Assembly (NCBI GenBank): GCA_012931725.1
Contig: CM022951.1
Coordinates: 70,259,992-70,323,991, forward strand
Origin: Litsea cubeba
Taxonomy: Eukaryota > Streptophyta > Magnoliopsida > Laurales > Lauraceae
Direction of reading: 5' to 3'
DNA length: 64,000 bases
Below are positions 26,586 through 37,303 of the stretch, piece by piece. The stretch's first letter is position 1, and each line of letters begins with the position of its first letter. The translations under genes were made by a program, and so were the position numbers. The notes below the pieces were generated by a model. That model saw only the letters and a program-made list of their open reading frames with translations. It ran no database searches and was not told the origin of the DNA.

Positions 26586-27088
26586 TGATGATGCCAAAAA
26601 CAGGGATTCGGACACCACCGGTCAAGATGATTAATGCCAAGCAATAAATGAAGAGAGATGAGGGATTTATAGTGGTTCGGTCAAGCGTGACCTACGTCCA
26701 CTTCAAAAGGGTGATCTTCGATTAATGTCGAGAGTTACAAATATGTGAAAGTAGAGAAAATCCGTCTTCCCTCAAGTGATGAGAGGGCTCTATTTATAAC
26801 TCTTCCTCACCAGGTAGGGATGCGATCAGTTCAACGTCTCTTTGGAGCGTCAGACGTGTCCTTGAGGATCGAGCCAGGTGGAAGGCAGGTGAGATCCTCT
26901 CCGTGAGACTTGGTAAATGCAGGTGAAGGGAGGACTTCGTTGCGATGACTTGGAGATTGAGGTGACGAGGCTTCGTTTAACGAAACCCGGATCTCAACGG
27001 AGCTATTCCGGCCTGACCCAGATCCCAGACGGACCGGGTCACTTGGACCTGACTCGCTACCGCGATCCGGATTGGGCTTGACTCATCA
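26586..27088 (-). repeat. 3' LTR (left copy) of GAG-only Ty3 element
   Basis: This 503-bp repeat matches 31269-31771 with one visible difference (GAGAGTT here, GAGGGTT there). It has TG...CA ends and the inner side has the purine tract AAGGGGGCAAA on the minus strand. Confidence 0.93.
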
Positions 27089-27117
27089 TTTGCCCCCTTA
27101 ATGCCCCGTGCCCAAAT

Positions 27118-28230
27118 AATTTTTTGAAAGGGGGCATTGGTAGATTCAGATCTCTTCTCCCTCCAAAATCTTTTTCCTCTTCTCCGATTTTAATCATAAT
27201 ATGGGCGAGCTTTGGAACCGGCCAGGGGGACAAGGCCTGGGCGCCCGGGGGACAAGTTCCCGGGCGTAGGCGCGAGTGGCTCCATCCTGGACACTCGCCA
27301 GTCGGCGGTCGGACTTGATCTGCGCTGGGCGTCCGTCAGGCCGCGGGCGCCCCTGCGGCGACGTTGGCGTTTCCGGCGATCCCTCAATAGGTGAGGAGGA
27401 GGTGATGGGCACCGCGGGCGTTGCGCTGGCTGCCTCAGGCGAGGGAGGCGCAGGCAGCGTTGCGGGCCCCCCTTGGGCGAGCAGCCATGGCGAGGGAAGC
27501 TCGGTCACCACGGGCGAGGGGGGAGAGGTTCCCATGGGCGGCGAGCCCCTGGCTGCGCTGGGCGAGGGCAGCACAGCATGCGCGGGCGAGGGCGGCGAGC
27601 CCCTGGCAGGCGCGGGCGAGGGCTCCCCTGACGCGGTGCTGGCTGTGGGCGAGGGCGGCAAGCCCCTGGCAGGCGCGGGCGAGGGCTCCCCTGTCGCGGT
27701 GCTGGCTGTGGGCGAGGGCGGTGAGCCCTTGGCTGCGCTGGGCGAGGGCCCTTGGGCGAGGAGCAGGGGCGAGGTGGCTGCCCTAGTGGGCGAGGGCGCC
27801 ATGGGCGCGGTGGCTGCCCTGGTGGGCGAGGGCGCCATGGGCGCGGGCTCCATGGGCGAGGGTGCCATGGGCGAGGGCTCCACGGGCGCGGGCGAGGGCG
27901 CCATGGGCGCTGGCGAGGTGGCCTCTTGCTGCCATGGGCGCGGGCGAGGTTCCCCCTTGGGCGAGGAGAGAAGGACTTGGGCGCCCGGGGGAGTCTGATC
28001 CCGTGGTGTATTCCTTTTTTTTTTTTTTTTTTTTTTTTTTTTCGGGGGCGCTGCCCCCGATCCCCCGCCGGGGGCGCTGCCCCCTGGGCCCCCGCGAGCT
28101 GACCGGTCAGCTCGACCCCCGCCGGGGGACACCCCCGGACCCCCTCTGCGTAGCGCATGATATATCCCTTAGCACATGTAAATTCCAAGACTCTGCCCCT
28201 CGGTAACTTCTGATGGGTCATCCCAAAAGA
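27118..28230 (-). other. GC-rich non-gag interior of Ty3 element
   Basis: This stretch is built from GGGCGAGGGC- and CCATGGGCG-like repeats. Next to it are a 28-base poly(T) run at 28015-28042 and GC-rich inverted repeats (GGGGGCGCTGCCCCC). Long frames on both strands are open because the repeats are GC-rich and periodic; they look like Pro/Ala/Gly low complexity, so I do not call a protein. Confidence 0.6.
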
Positions 28231-28239
28231 AGAAATGAG

Positions 28240-29165
28240 AGAGCTTCTCAGGCTGAGGAGAGGGCTGCGCCAGCTAGGAGAGGGCTGTGCCAGCTGGAAG
28301 AGCTTCCGAGGCTGATCTTTCCGCGGCCCGAGAGAGGGCGACCAGGCTTGAGACCGAATTCTTAGTAGCTTAAGAGAGGGCAGCCAGGGCAGAGGCTGAG
28401 CTTGTGAAGGACCTTGAGAGGGCTTCGCTCAGAGAGGCTGAGCTTCTGAAGACCCTTGAGAGGGCTCACTGAGCTTCTGAAGACCCTTGAGAGGGCTTCG
28501 CTCGGTGAGGTGAGCTTCTGAAGATCCTTGAGAGGGCTCACTGAGCTTCTGAAGACCCTTGAGAGGGCTTCGCTCGGTGAGGTGAGCTTCTGAAGACCCG
28601 CGAGAGGGCTTCGCTCAATAAGGCTGAGCTTCTGAAGACCCTTGAGAGGGCTCACTGAGCTTCTGAAGACCCTTGAGAGGGCTTCGCTCGGTGAGGTGAG
28701 CTTCTGAAGACCCTTGAGAGGGCTCACTGAGCTTCTGAAGACCCTTGAGAGGGCTCACTGAGCTTCTGAAGACCCTTGAGAGGGCTTCGCTCGGTGAGGT
28801 GAGCTTCTGAAGACCCGCGAGAGGGCTTCGCTCAATAAGGCTGAGCTTGTGAAGGACCTTGAGAGGGCTTCGCTCAGAGAGGCTGAGCTTCTGAAGACCC
28901 TTGAGAGGGCTCACTGAGCTTCTGAAGACCCTTGAGAGGGCTTCGCTCGGTGAGGTGAGCTTCTGAAGACCCTTGAGAGGGCTCACTGAGCTTCTGAAGA
29001 CCCTTGAGAGGGCTTCGCTCGGTGAGGTGAGCTTCTGAAGACCCTTGAGAGGGCTCACTGAGCTTCTGAAGACCCTTGAGAGGGCTTCGCTCGGTGAGGT
29101 GAGCTTCTGAAGACCCGCGAGAGGGCTTCGCTCAATGAGGCTGAGCTTGTACACCCGTGAGAGGG
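28240..29165 (-). repeat. Tandem-repeat array inside Ty3 element
   Basis: Units around GAGCTTCTGAAGACCCTTGA recur over about 0.9 kb. Two unit types of about 31 and 41 bp alternate to form a 72-bp higher-order repeat, with variants containing CCCGCGAGAGGG. The minus strand stays open across several units with a repeated SPLKGLQKL motif, but such periodicity alone can keep a frame open. Confidence 0.85.
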
Positions 29166-29608
29166 TGATGCTCAGAGAGACCGTTGTGGAGACAATGACT
29201 GGGGCGGTACATGAGAGAACTGCTTTCCCAGATATTGTCCTCTTAGGCTTCGTGCTGACTGAGGGGCTTGATGATTGTAATGGCAGCTCTTATATATGAT
29301 GTCGATGGTGATGTGCTCCTCGACCCTGGGCGCCATGATGATGGGCGCCCAAGTGAGGTGCTCCTTTACCCTGGGCGCCATGGTGATGATGCCCGATGAG
29401 GTGCTTCTCGCCATGGAGCATGCCTCAGCCAAACTGATGATGTCTATGGTGATGCCGAGGACAACTTTGAGAGTGATTAGAGGGCAGGGGACTCTATTAA
29501 CTTGTAGCACTGATAAAAAATGATTTTATTAATCCATTGTTTAGTGCTACACAACATTAACAAAGTTGAAAAAAACCAAGCCCCCAAACCCTCACTACTT
29601 TGACTCTC

Positions 29609-31216
29609 TTATGGTATCACTGGTAATTCATTTTCAACAGTTCCGCGTTCCCTGGCAATGTGTTCAACCACTGCATCGCGAGGAGTGAATGCTTGTCTGT
29701 CTCTCTGCGAAGCAGGACCGCGTTGGTCTCTGACAGGTAGCCTCTCTGTCCTGCTTCGCTTGTTGCTTCTATCCTTCCTTTCCTCTCTGTCCCGCCCCTT
29801 CCCGTTGTCGACTGCTCTGGAGGACTCCCCTCGCCTAGCCCTTGTGGTATCTTCAGCATTTATATACTTCTGAACCTTTGTTAGTAGCTCTGGCATGCTT
29901 TTTGGCGGGCGTTTCATCACTGAGAAATGGAATCTCGATGAACGGAGACCTCCGAGGAAGGCTGTCATGGACACCTTGTCGTCAGGCTCTTCAATTTGAA
30001 GTACCTCCTCGTTAAAACGAGTGAGGTAACTCCTGAGGCTTTCATTTGTATCCTGCTTTATGCTGAGCAGGTGTGTGGCAGGCTTCTGGTGGCGGCGTCC
30101 TCCGATGAAATGTGACACAAAGGACTTGCTTAATTCCGCAAAGGTGGCGATGGAGGTAGGGGCGAGATTGGCAAACCACTGCCGGGCGGAACCCTTCAGT
30201 GTGGTTGGAAATGCCCTACACATAATCTCGTCAGGGATATTATGCAGCTGCATTTTGGTTTTGTACATCTCCAGGTGGTCCAATGGATCATTTCTTCCAT
30301 CAAAGGTCTCCATGGACGGCATTTTGAACCTAGGAGGAAGGGGGTAGTTTACTACATCAGACTTGAACGGGGTGTTCGTTCGTCTGACGAGATAATCCAC
30401 CGTCTCTGGGGCCTGCGCCCTCACTGCATCGAAGACATCTCCGATTTGATTCTGCATCTCCTTAAATTTTTCCTCCCATTGATTATAGGGTTCTATGGAA
30501 GGACCAGGGAGATTGCTTTCCTCCTCCACTGTATTATTTTCACTTTCCCCTTCTTGGAAGTGGGGGTCATCAGCCGGAGGTTCTGCAAACTGGGCTCCAC
30601 CCTGAGGAGGAGGCGCCGTATAATAAGCATGACCTTGTGGACCAGCCAGGCTCGGGCCAGGTGGGGGGTCCAAAGGAGCTTCGGCAGAGGCATCCTGGGC
30701 GCGATGGAACTGAGTCATCAGGGGAACTCCTCGACCCTGGGCGCCATAGGGATGGGCGCCCAGGTGATGGAGATTGGGCTGGGCGCCCATAGGAAGACCC
30801 CTTGCCTGGGCGCCCAGGGGATGGGCGCCCGGATGAGGTAGATTGGGCTGGGCGCCCATAGGAAGACCCCTCGCCTGGGCGCCCAGGGGATGGGCGCCCG
30901 GATGAGGTGCTCCGTTTCGCGGAGCGGTCGGGCCCCGCGAGCGCGTCGCCTCCTGCTGCTGGATCCCACCGAATGGTGCTCCTCCTTGCCCTGCGAGCAT
31001 AAGTTGGAGGATTTGCTGGTTTTGAGTCACCAGCTGCTGCATGGTCTCCATCATCTGCTGTGGAGAGGGAGTAGGAGCGGGGGTAATCGGGACAGGATTA
31101 CCCGGTGGAGGACCGTTCTCTCCCTGTCTGGGAGAGTTAGGCTGAGCGTTAGGGCCCGGACCCGTAGTTAGGCCAGGGTTATCCTCACGTCTTCCTGACC
31201 TCGTGCTGATCACCAT
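29609..31216 (-). CDS. Retrotransposon Gag protein of Ty3 element
   Basis: This is the structural capsid-type protein of the element, 535 residues from the ATG at 31216. The frame is also open upstream into the LTR, but that part is not expected to be translated. The retrotransposon gag domain covers the C-terminal half, with FKMPSMETFDGRNDPLDHLE, then LKGSARQWFANL and FVSHFIGGRR. The N-terminal half is Pro/Gly-rich and contains three copies of a 22-residue repeat with HPLGAQARGLPMGAQPNL. No CCHC zinc knuckle and no protease motif follow; the frame simply stops after ENELPVIP. It appears intact, consistent with the very recent insertion. Confidence 0.88.
   Translation of the reverse strand: MVISTRSGRREDNPGLTTGPGPNAQPNSPRQGENGPPPGNPVPITPAPTPSPQQMMETMQQLVTQNQQILQLMLAGQGGAPFGGIQQQEATRSRGPTAPRNGAPHPGAHPLGAQARGLPMGAQPNLPHPGAHPLGAQARGLPMGAQPNLHHLGAHPYGAQGRGVPLMTQFHRAQDASAEAPLDPPPGPSLAGPQGHAYYTAPPPQGGAQFAEPPADDPHFQEGESENNTVEEESNLPGPSIEPYNQWEEKFKEMQNQIGDVFDAVRAQAPETVDYLVRRTNTPFKSDVVNYPLPPRFKMPSMETFDGRNDPLDHLEMYKTKMQLHNIPDEIMCRAFPTTLKGSARQWFANLAPTSIATFAELSKSFVSHFIGGRRHQKPATHLLSIKQDTNESLRSYLTRFNEEVLQIEEPDDKVSMTAFLGGLRSSRFHFSVMKRPPKSMPELLTKVQKYINAEDTTRARRGESSRAVDNGKGRDREERKDRSNKRSRTERLPVRDQRGPASQRDRQAFTPRDAVVEHIARERGTVENELPVIP
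30725..30905 (-). repeat. 66-bp in-frame repeats in gag
   Basis: About three copies of a 66-bp unit containing CTGGGCGCCCATAGGAAGAC encode a repeated 22-residue Gly/Pro/Ala-rich segment in the N-terminal half of the Gag protein. Confidence 0.8.
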
Positions 31217-31248
31217 GATTCTAACAAAGGGGTTTGAATTTTTTCGTT

Positions 31249-31265
31249 TCCCACAGACGGCGCCA
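31249..31265 (-). other. Primer-binding site of Ty3 element
   Basis: On the minus strand TGGCGCCGTCTGTGGGA begins three bases inside the right-hand LTR. The TGGCGCC core is common in plant Ty3 elements; the exact tRNA is uncertain. Confidence 0.7.
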
Positions 31266-31268
31266 AAC

Positions 31269-31771
31269 TGATGATGCCAAAAACAGGGATTCGGACACCA
31301 CCGGTCAAGATGATTAATGCCAAGCAATAAATGAAGAGAGATGAGGGATTTATAGTGGTTCGGTCAAGCGTGACCTACGTCCACTTCAAAAGGGTGATCT
31401 TCGATTAATGTCGAGGGTTACAAATATGTGAAAGTAGAGAAAATCCGTCTTCCCTCAAGTGATGAGAGGGCTCTATTTATAACTCTTCCTCACCAGGTAG
31501 GGATGCGATCAGTTCAACGTCTCTTTGGAGCGTCAGACGTGTCCTTGAGGATCGAGCCAGGTGGAAGGCAGGTGAGATCCTCTCCGTGAGACTTGGTAAA
31601 TGCAGGTGAAGGGAGGACTTCGTTGCGATGACTTGGAGATTGAGGTGACGAGGCTTCGTTTAACGAAACCCGGATCTCAACGGAGCTATTCCGGCCTGAC
31701 CCAGATCCCAGACGGACCGGGTCACTTGGACCTGACTCGCTACCGCGATCCGGATTGGGCTTGACTCATCA
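31269..31771 (-). repeat. 5' LTR (right copy) of GAG-only Ty3 element
   Basis: This 503-bp repeat matches 26586-27088. Because the element reads on the minus strand, this copy carries the promoter that would drive gag. Confidence 0.93.
31473..31482 (-). promoter_or_regulatory. TATA box in 5' LTR of Ty3 element
   Basis: The minus strand reads TTATAAATAG, a good TATA box, placed inside the 5' LTR about 250 bases before gag. The same sequence exists in the other LTR. Confidence 0.55.
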
Positions 31772-31776
31772 TAAAC

Positions 31777-34619
31777 CACCTAGGATATTCCCAAGGCATA
31801 CTCCGGTCAGACAGTCACATCAATGCATTCAGCACTTAGGTAAATTTAATGCAAAACAACTTACAAGACCTATTCTTCTTGTTAAAATCTTGTTTCATCT
31901 TAATATTGTTGTGTAATGGGTCGTTGAATGGAATGCGCAGACTGTATTAAAGATGAGTGAGCACAAACTATAGTTAGTGGGCCTTATCTCCCAAAATAAT
32001 GTTAGGTTTTTGGCAAGGTTGGTTTTATTTTGATTTATAGGTTGCAATGTCCTTCTCAAAGTCATAAACTACTAAAAATTATTCTCAAACGTGATTGATG
32101 TGAGAATGGAAACATCCATGCAACCACCACCTTATACACCAATATCTACAGTTTTTTTTTACTAACTTTGCCCTTAATGTCTCTTTAATCAAACAATCCT
32201 ACCTACTTCAAAATGTAAAGTGTCAATAGACATGTGGCACGACAATTGTGGTGCCATTGACCCATCGGGATACTTTTTTTTTTTGGTAAAAGACCCATCA
32301 TACTTTAGGTGAAAAGGGTGCTACATATATAGGGACTAATGCAAATTCCAGCGTGTTAATCATATAGTGGATCTGGACCTGAATCCATCTTTATAGACAT
32401 GGACACAGTTTAGATTTGGCTCCAACATGGAACCTGAGTTGTATCCAAGTCCAAGATCAACTTAAATGTGGAGTGCATTGGCTAGATAAAAGAGCTTAAA
32501 ATGAGAAACTCTAGACACCCTTGTTCATGAATTGATCCTTTGGTAAGTAGGTTATCTAACACGTTATGAACCACTCACCCTTCCAGCAAAATAGAAAGAG
32601 CTTCGAAATAATTTTATAAAATATACAAATGGAGATATTAAATGGTATATAATTAAAGCTAAGGTAGACTTTCAAATATGAATATAGCTCTAGTTATATA
32701 TCCTTTGAAACCTATATATGCTTTTAAGGGGAGCCCTTGGGCCCAAGTAGGGGGTGGGATCGAAAAAGATCGCCCCCAACATGGCGAGTGTACAAAGATT
32801 GAGGCTCCAATCTTCATTGGGCCCATTTGATCCACGGCCAAGAAGTTTTCACCGTCCAAAACTACTGCGTACTAAATCCAACCATCCAATTCATTTGGAT
32901 GGGTGCCAAACCCCAGAACACATGACTACCATGCGCGCGCGCGGGGGGGGGTACTTGTTTTATGGTCCACTTGAATGGATCAAAACATGGGTCCCACAAT
33001 CTGTTTTAGACTCTCACCCTAAGGTGATCGCCAGTGCTCAACTGAGGCTGGCCCACTTTTATTATACAAACGTAATCATCTTAGATTTGGGTTCTCAAGT
33101 TGGAACAAATTAACAGTGATCTGATTCTAGACTTGAATGTACAGAATCCCATATTCATGAATATGGTTCCGGGTTCGAGTTTATCCCAAATTCAAATTTA
33201 GGCATCATGCCCACTTCATTGTAACCGTAACCTTTGAATACTCGAATAATTGAATACCCATGTGCAACCCCAGTATTATGAATTTAGTATGATGTATCTA
33301 AGAATTCTCTTGGGCCATGCTATAATCCATCAGTGCAGTTCACTTACTCAAACGGCTCAAAACTATTCTCTCCTTGTATAGTCGTACTGGGTCAAGTTTT
33401 ACTCAAAATGAAGTTAGTCCATTGTCAAATTGATTAGTGGGATGATTGTAAGACGGACTCCACCATTGTGATTAATTCAGCCATTCTGTTTCCAACCTTC
33501 TTATCTTGTGGTGGCGATGAATGGTAAATGGCTACTAAGAGGATCGATCAATTGACCCACTGACGCACCAATGGTCCCCGTAGACAAGTTATGCTAAATT
33601 TCAGATGCAAAGAGACAGGTATGAAGACGTGCACCCGACGGTCTCTAGATACAAACGCGGCAGGGAGATAGATGACAATTACATTGAATGCCGTCATGAC
33701 TGACAGTCAGATGACTCTCAAGTCTCAACACACCAAAAACTGAGGGAGCCTTTAAATGAGAATGCTCAGATGATGTAACTAATCTGAGAATGGGATGTGA
33801 AAGGTCACAAGATATTGACAAATTCTCAAAGTTGCATCCTCTTTTTCTTAACCCTCTTATTTCTATAGCCCAGATATGATCAATTCTTTTGCAAAATACA
33901 GATATTTCACGTGAGTTAACAACAGATCTTAATTTAGAATCAAACCAGACATCATTCATTGGTTTTAATGAAAAAATATCTAATGCATAGAAAAGCCATT
34001 GAAATTTGAGACTTTATATGTAGAGTTATATTTATTTGATAGCACTGGTATTTACCTAAATTTTATGCCAATCGCAGCAGTATAAACTGTTGGATTTACT
34101 TCTAGAAATGTATGGCTATGTCTGTCTTATACATAATGAATCCATCAGTTATACTACTGCAGTTGATGTGAAAAATGGGCCAATTAGTGTAAATAGAGAG
34201 ACCTTTGGTTTAATGATCTAGTTCATGTTAAGACACATATAGATTAGATTTTTAGCTGCAATTAATATAGTACTGACTGCAGCATGGGATTCTCCTTTTC
34301 AAAGTCTGCATTCTCTAAGGGGGAGATTTTCTCCTATGCCTTGCTTCTCTATGGAAATAACATAGGAAAGTGAAACATTTTCCAGTGAAAAAAGTTTTTC
34401 CACAATTTGTTACGAATGCTTTTTGCAAGAAAAAAAAAAGTAAAAACAGTACAATTTTCAAGATTATGAATAAAAGTGTTTTTAATGGGGGTTAGAATAA
34501 AAATTTCCAGAAAAGTCCGTGGGCTTCCATTTCCTGTGCAGATTCTCTAAGGCCATGGCTGCAAATGTAAATTTATATTGGGCTCACGTTGGACTTGACA
34601 ATCGGTGCCTTTTCCTCCC
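31777..34619. other. Intergenic DNA
   Basis: No supported gene. The stretch is AT-rich with scattered short open frames. A short CGCGCG run followed by a G tract lies at about 32934-32950. Confidence 0.5.
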
Positions 34620-34627
34620 CTCATGCA

Positions 34628-35359
34628 TAGGGGTGTGCATCGGTCGGTCGGTTCGGTTATTGACATATTTTTAACCTAATCAAAATTTTTCGGTTAATTT
34701 CAACCATTTAACCAAACCAAAGTTTTTTAGCGGATTAACCATCGGTTCGGTTAACCTAAAATATCGGTTTGGATTTCGATCGGTTCAGTTAATTCCAGTT
34801 ATTTTGGGCCAAAGTCAAAACCCAAAAGCTAAGTTCACAAAAGCCTTATATTTTCATTATTTTGGGCCAAAGCCCAAAGGCCACTCTATACACATGCAAC
34901 CTGCAGCAACCATTAATTGTAAAGGAATTGAAAACATTAGTTCTACAATGGTGCAACCATTAGTTCTGCAATCTTGATAAATATAAATATATAATATATT
35001 GAAGGTGCTACATTACATGGTAACTTGGTAAGTTACCAAGTTGGTACTTGGTAACATGAATTAATACTTATTAATTGATGTATGTTATATTTATTTTAAA
35101 TTTTTTATATAAGTATTAATAGATTTTCATATTATATACATGTACACATTTTATTATATATATTATATATTTATATAGTATGCTATAATTTAGGTTCGGT
35201 TCGGTTAATTTAGTTAATTTTTTATGTTAACCGAACCGTTAACCGAAAATCGAAATATCAAACATCTATTAACCGAACCGCTCAATCGTTAGAATAACCG
35301 GTCAATTCGGTACGTCGGTGGTCCGGTTCGATAATCGGTTTAACCAACTTGACACCCTA
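34628..35359. mobile_element. Non-autonomous hAT-like element (732 bp)
   Basis: The element starts TAGGGGTGTGCATCGG and ends (reverse complement) TAGGGTGTCAAGTTGG. It is flanked by exact 8-bp duplications, CTCATGCA, at 34620-34627 and 35360-35367. Both ends carry many CGGTT/AACCG subterminal motifs and the middle is AT-rich. No transposase is present. TIR and 8-bp duplication fit hAT. Confidence 0.85.
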
Positions 35360-35367
35360 CTCATGCA

Positions 35368-36049
35368 AACAACTGACCTAGGTGTAAAATCCACTATCCC
35401 ACTTGAAATACAATTCAAATGTGTCTCAAATCAAGGTGGCATAACTATACTTAGAGGTTCCTTATAAGAGGTCAAGCTAGGACAGTGTAGAGTAAATTTC
35501 AAAGATGAGCCCCAATGATAAAATCTCCGAACCCATGAGTCCGGCCCACTCTCTATGTATCCTCGCTCAATTTCTCAATAGTTATAGCAGAGGAAATCGT
35601 CAAAGTGGGGCCCACTTCACTTAGGGCCATCATCATCTTGATGGGACTACATGACCATTAGCTAGCTTTCTTCATAATTGAGGACCCATGTTATCCAATC
35701 ACGAATTTTGGCATTCTAGATGATAGATTACAATTTCTTATAATAGTTCCACAGATAAGAGAATTGAATTCCTACTTGCTTCGTTTCGTTGCATTCTAGA
35801 AATCTTCACGACAACAACATGAAAGAAATAAATACCTCCAAGTCCTCTCTTTCAGCACAGGAGAGCATGTCATGTTACACGCCTCTCCCACTTTCATTCC
35901 TTTGCTAAGCCTGTGGCTGTAAGCAAAAAAATTTCTGTAAAAATGCAAACAGTCAACGTTTGTAAGAGGTAGGGATCTGATAGAAAAGCTTGAAGCTTTC
36001 TTGATTTATAAGCTCCTCTCACCTCTTACCCTTTTTGAAATCCAAATCA
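35368..36049 (+). promoter_or_regulatory. Upstream region of receptor-like kinase gene
   Basis: This gap should hold the promoter and leader of the kinase gene. A TATA-like GATTTATAAG lies near 36002, followed by a CT-rich leader (CTCCTCTCACCTCTTACCC) up to the ATG. No other gene is visible. Confidence 0.4.
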
Positions 36050-37217
36050 ATGGCCTCTTTTGGTTGTAGTCCTCACATCCAGAGGTCCTACAATCTGCTT
36101 CTATCATCTGGTAGATCTGCACCTCACCTTCTTGTCTTTGGTTGGTGCTCTTGGATCTTCTTCTTCTTCGTCTTGTTTTCATCTCTCACCTTCTCTGTAG
36201 CTTCTGAAAACATACCCACCTCCCCATATCCATTAAAAACAGCTGCAACCATCAATACAAGTCACAGAATTCTCATAGCTGTGAGCATCTCAGCTCTGCT
36301 CTTCACTTGCTTTCTCATCATGGCCTACTTCAGGTGCCTCAAATTCAAGATCCGGAAGAAAGTAAGCAACGAAGAGGACGGGGAATGCGGGTCGCCGAAA
36401 ACCGATGTTCCATTTGGATCAGATTCGACGAAAGCGCCCTGTTCTGATGATCTTTCCAAGAACTCTGTCAGGAGATTTGGGTGGGAAGAGATAGAGAAGC
36501 TTACTACAAATTTCTCCTCCTCTGTGATCGGACAAGGGGGTTATAGTACTGTTTATCTCGCTCGATTCGCCGACTCCAGTCTTGGAGCGCTCAAAATCCA
36601 TAGCAATAGCGAGTGGTTGAGTCGGGTTTTCAAGCAGGAGCTACAAGTTCTGATGCAGGTCCGCCATGAGAACATCGTCAAGTTTATGGGGTACTGCGAC
36701 GAACGAGGTTGGTTCTTGTTTCTTAAAAATTTCACCCCATTTTTTTTTTTTTTATATATATCATTCACAAAAGAATTCGAGGATTAGAAGGCCTTACATG
36801 ATAAATTTCACCTCCTCAAACCTCCAAGATGAATTTCTTAAACAATCTAGTATGACCCAGTTCTAGTTTGTACCAGAAAAATAAATTTCAGCTAAACCAT
36901 ATTTTGTTATTCTGTTCTGTTTTCAGGTATGTTAAAAGCCTCTCTGATTTCTCTATAGTTTTAACAATTAGATTACTGAATCATTTGGCTGAGTTCTCAG
37001 TAATTCCAAGCTTTTCAATTCCTCATATGAATAAAAAGAAAGAAACTTGCAAATTTTTAGTGAAACTAACATAATTGTACGATTCAGGATTCAGTTCTGA
37101 AATTCTGATCAAATACTCACATCAAACTTTAGCAGGAAAAAAGAAATCCCAATAACTACTCTTGTGTATTTATTCCCAGATTTTACAAATGGGTAGAGAG
37201 GACAAAGCTAACACTAG

Positions 37218-37303
<86 letters not shown>

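Larger units (their letters stand above)
26586..31771 (-). mobile_element. Young non-autonomous Ty3-type retrotransposon, GAG only (TR-GAG/LARD-like)
   Basis: The element spans 5186 bp and is flanked by the 5-bp duplication TAAAC at 26581-26585 and 31772-31776. Its 503-bp LTRs start TGATGATGCC and end GACTCATCA. I count one difference between them. In element sense (minus strand) a primer-binding-site-like TGGCGCCGTCTGTGGGA follows the right LTR by three bases, a gag frame follows, and a purine-rich AAGGGGGCAAA precedes the left LTR. No protease, reverse transcriptase, RNase H or integrase is present, so movement would need enzymes from a relative. The interior after gag is a tandem-repeat array and a very GC-rich block. 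The gag resembles the Tat group of Ty3 elements (inference from motif style). Confidence 0.92.

Noticed and set aside
27276..27998. Long plus-strand frame in the GC-rich block
   Set aside because: It is kept open by GC-rich periodic repeats, consists of Gly/Ala/Glu low complexity and lies antisense to the retroelement.
28240..29165. CRISPR-like repeat array
   Set aside because: Units abut without unique spacers and lie in a plant retrotransposon; it is a tandem repeat.
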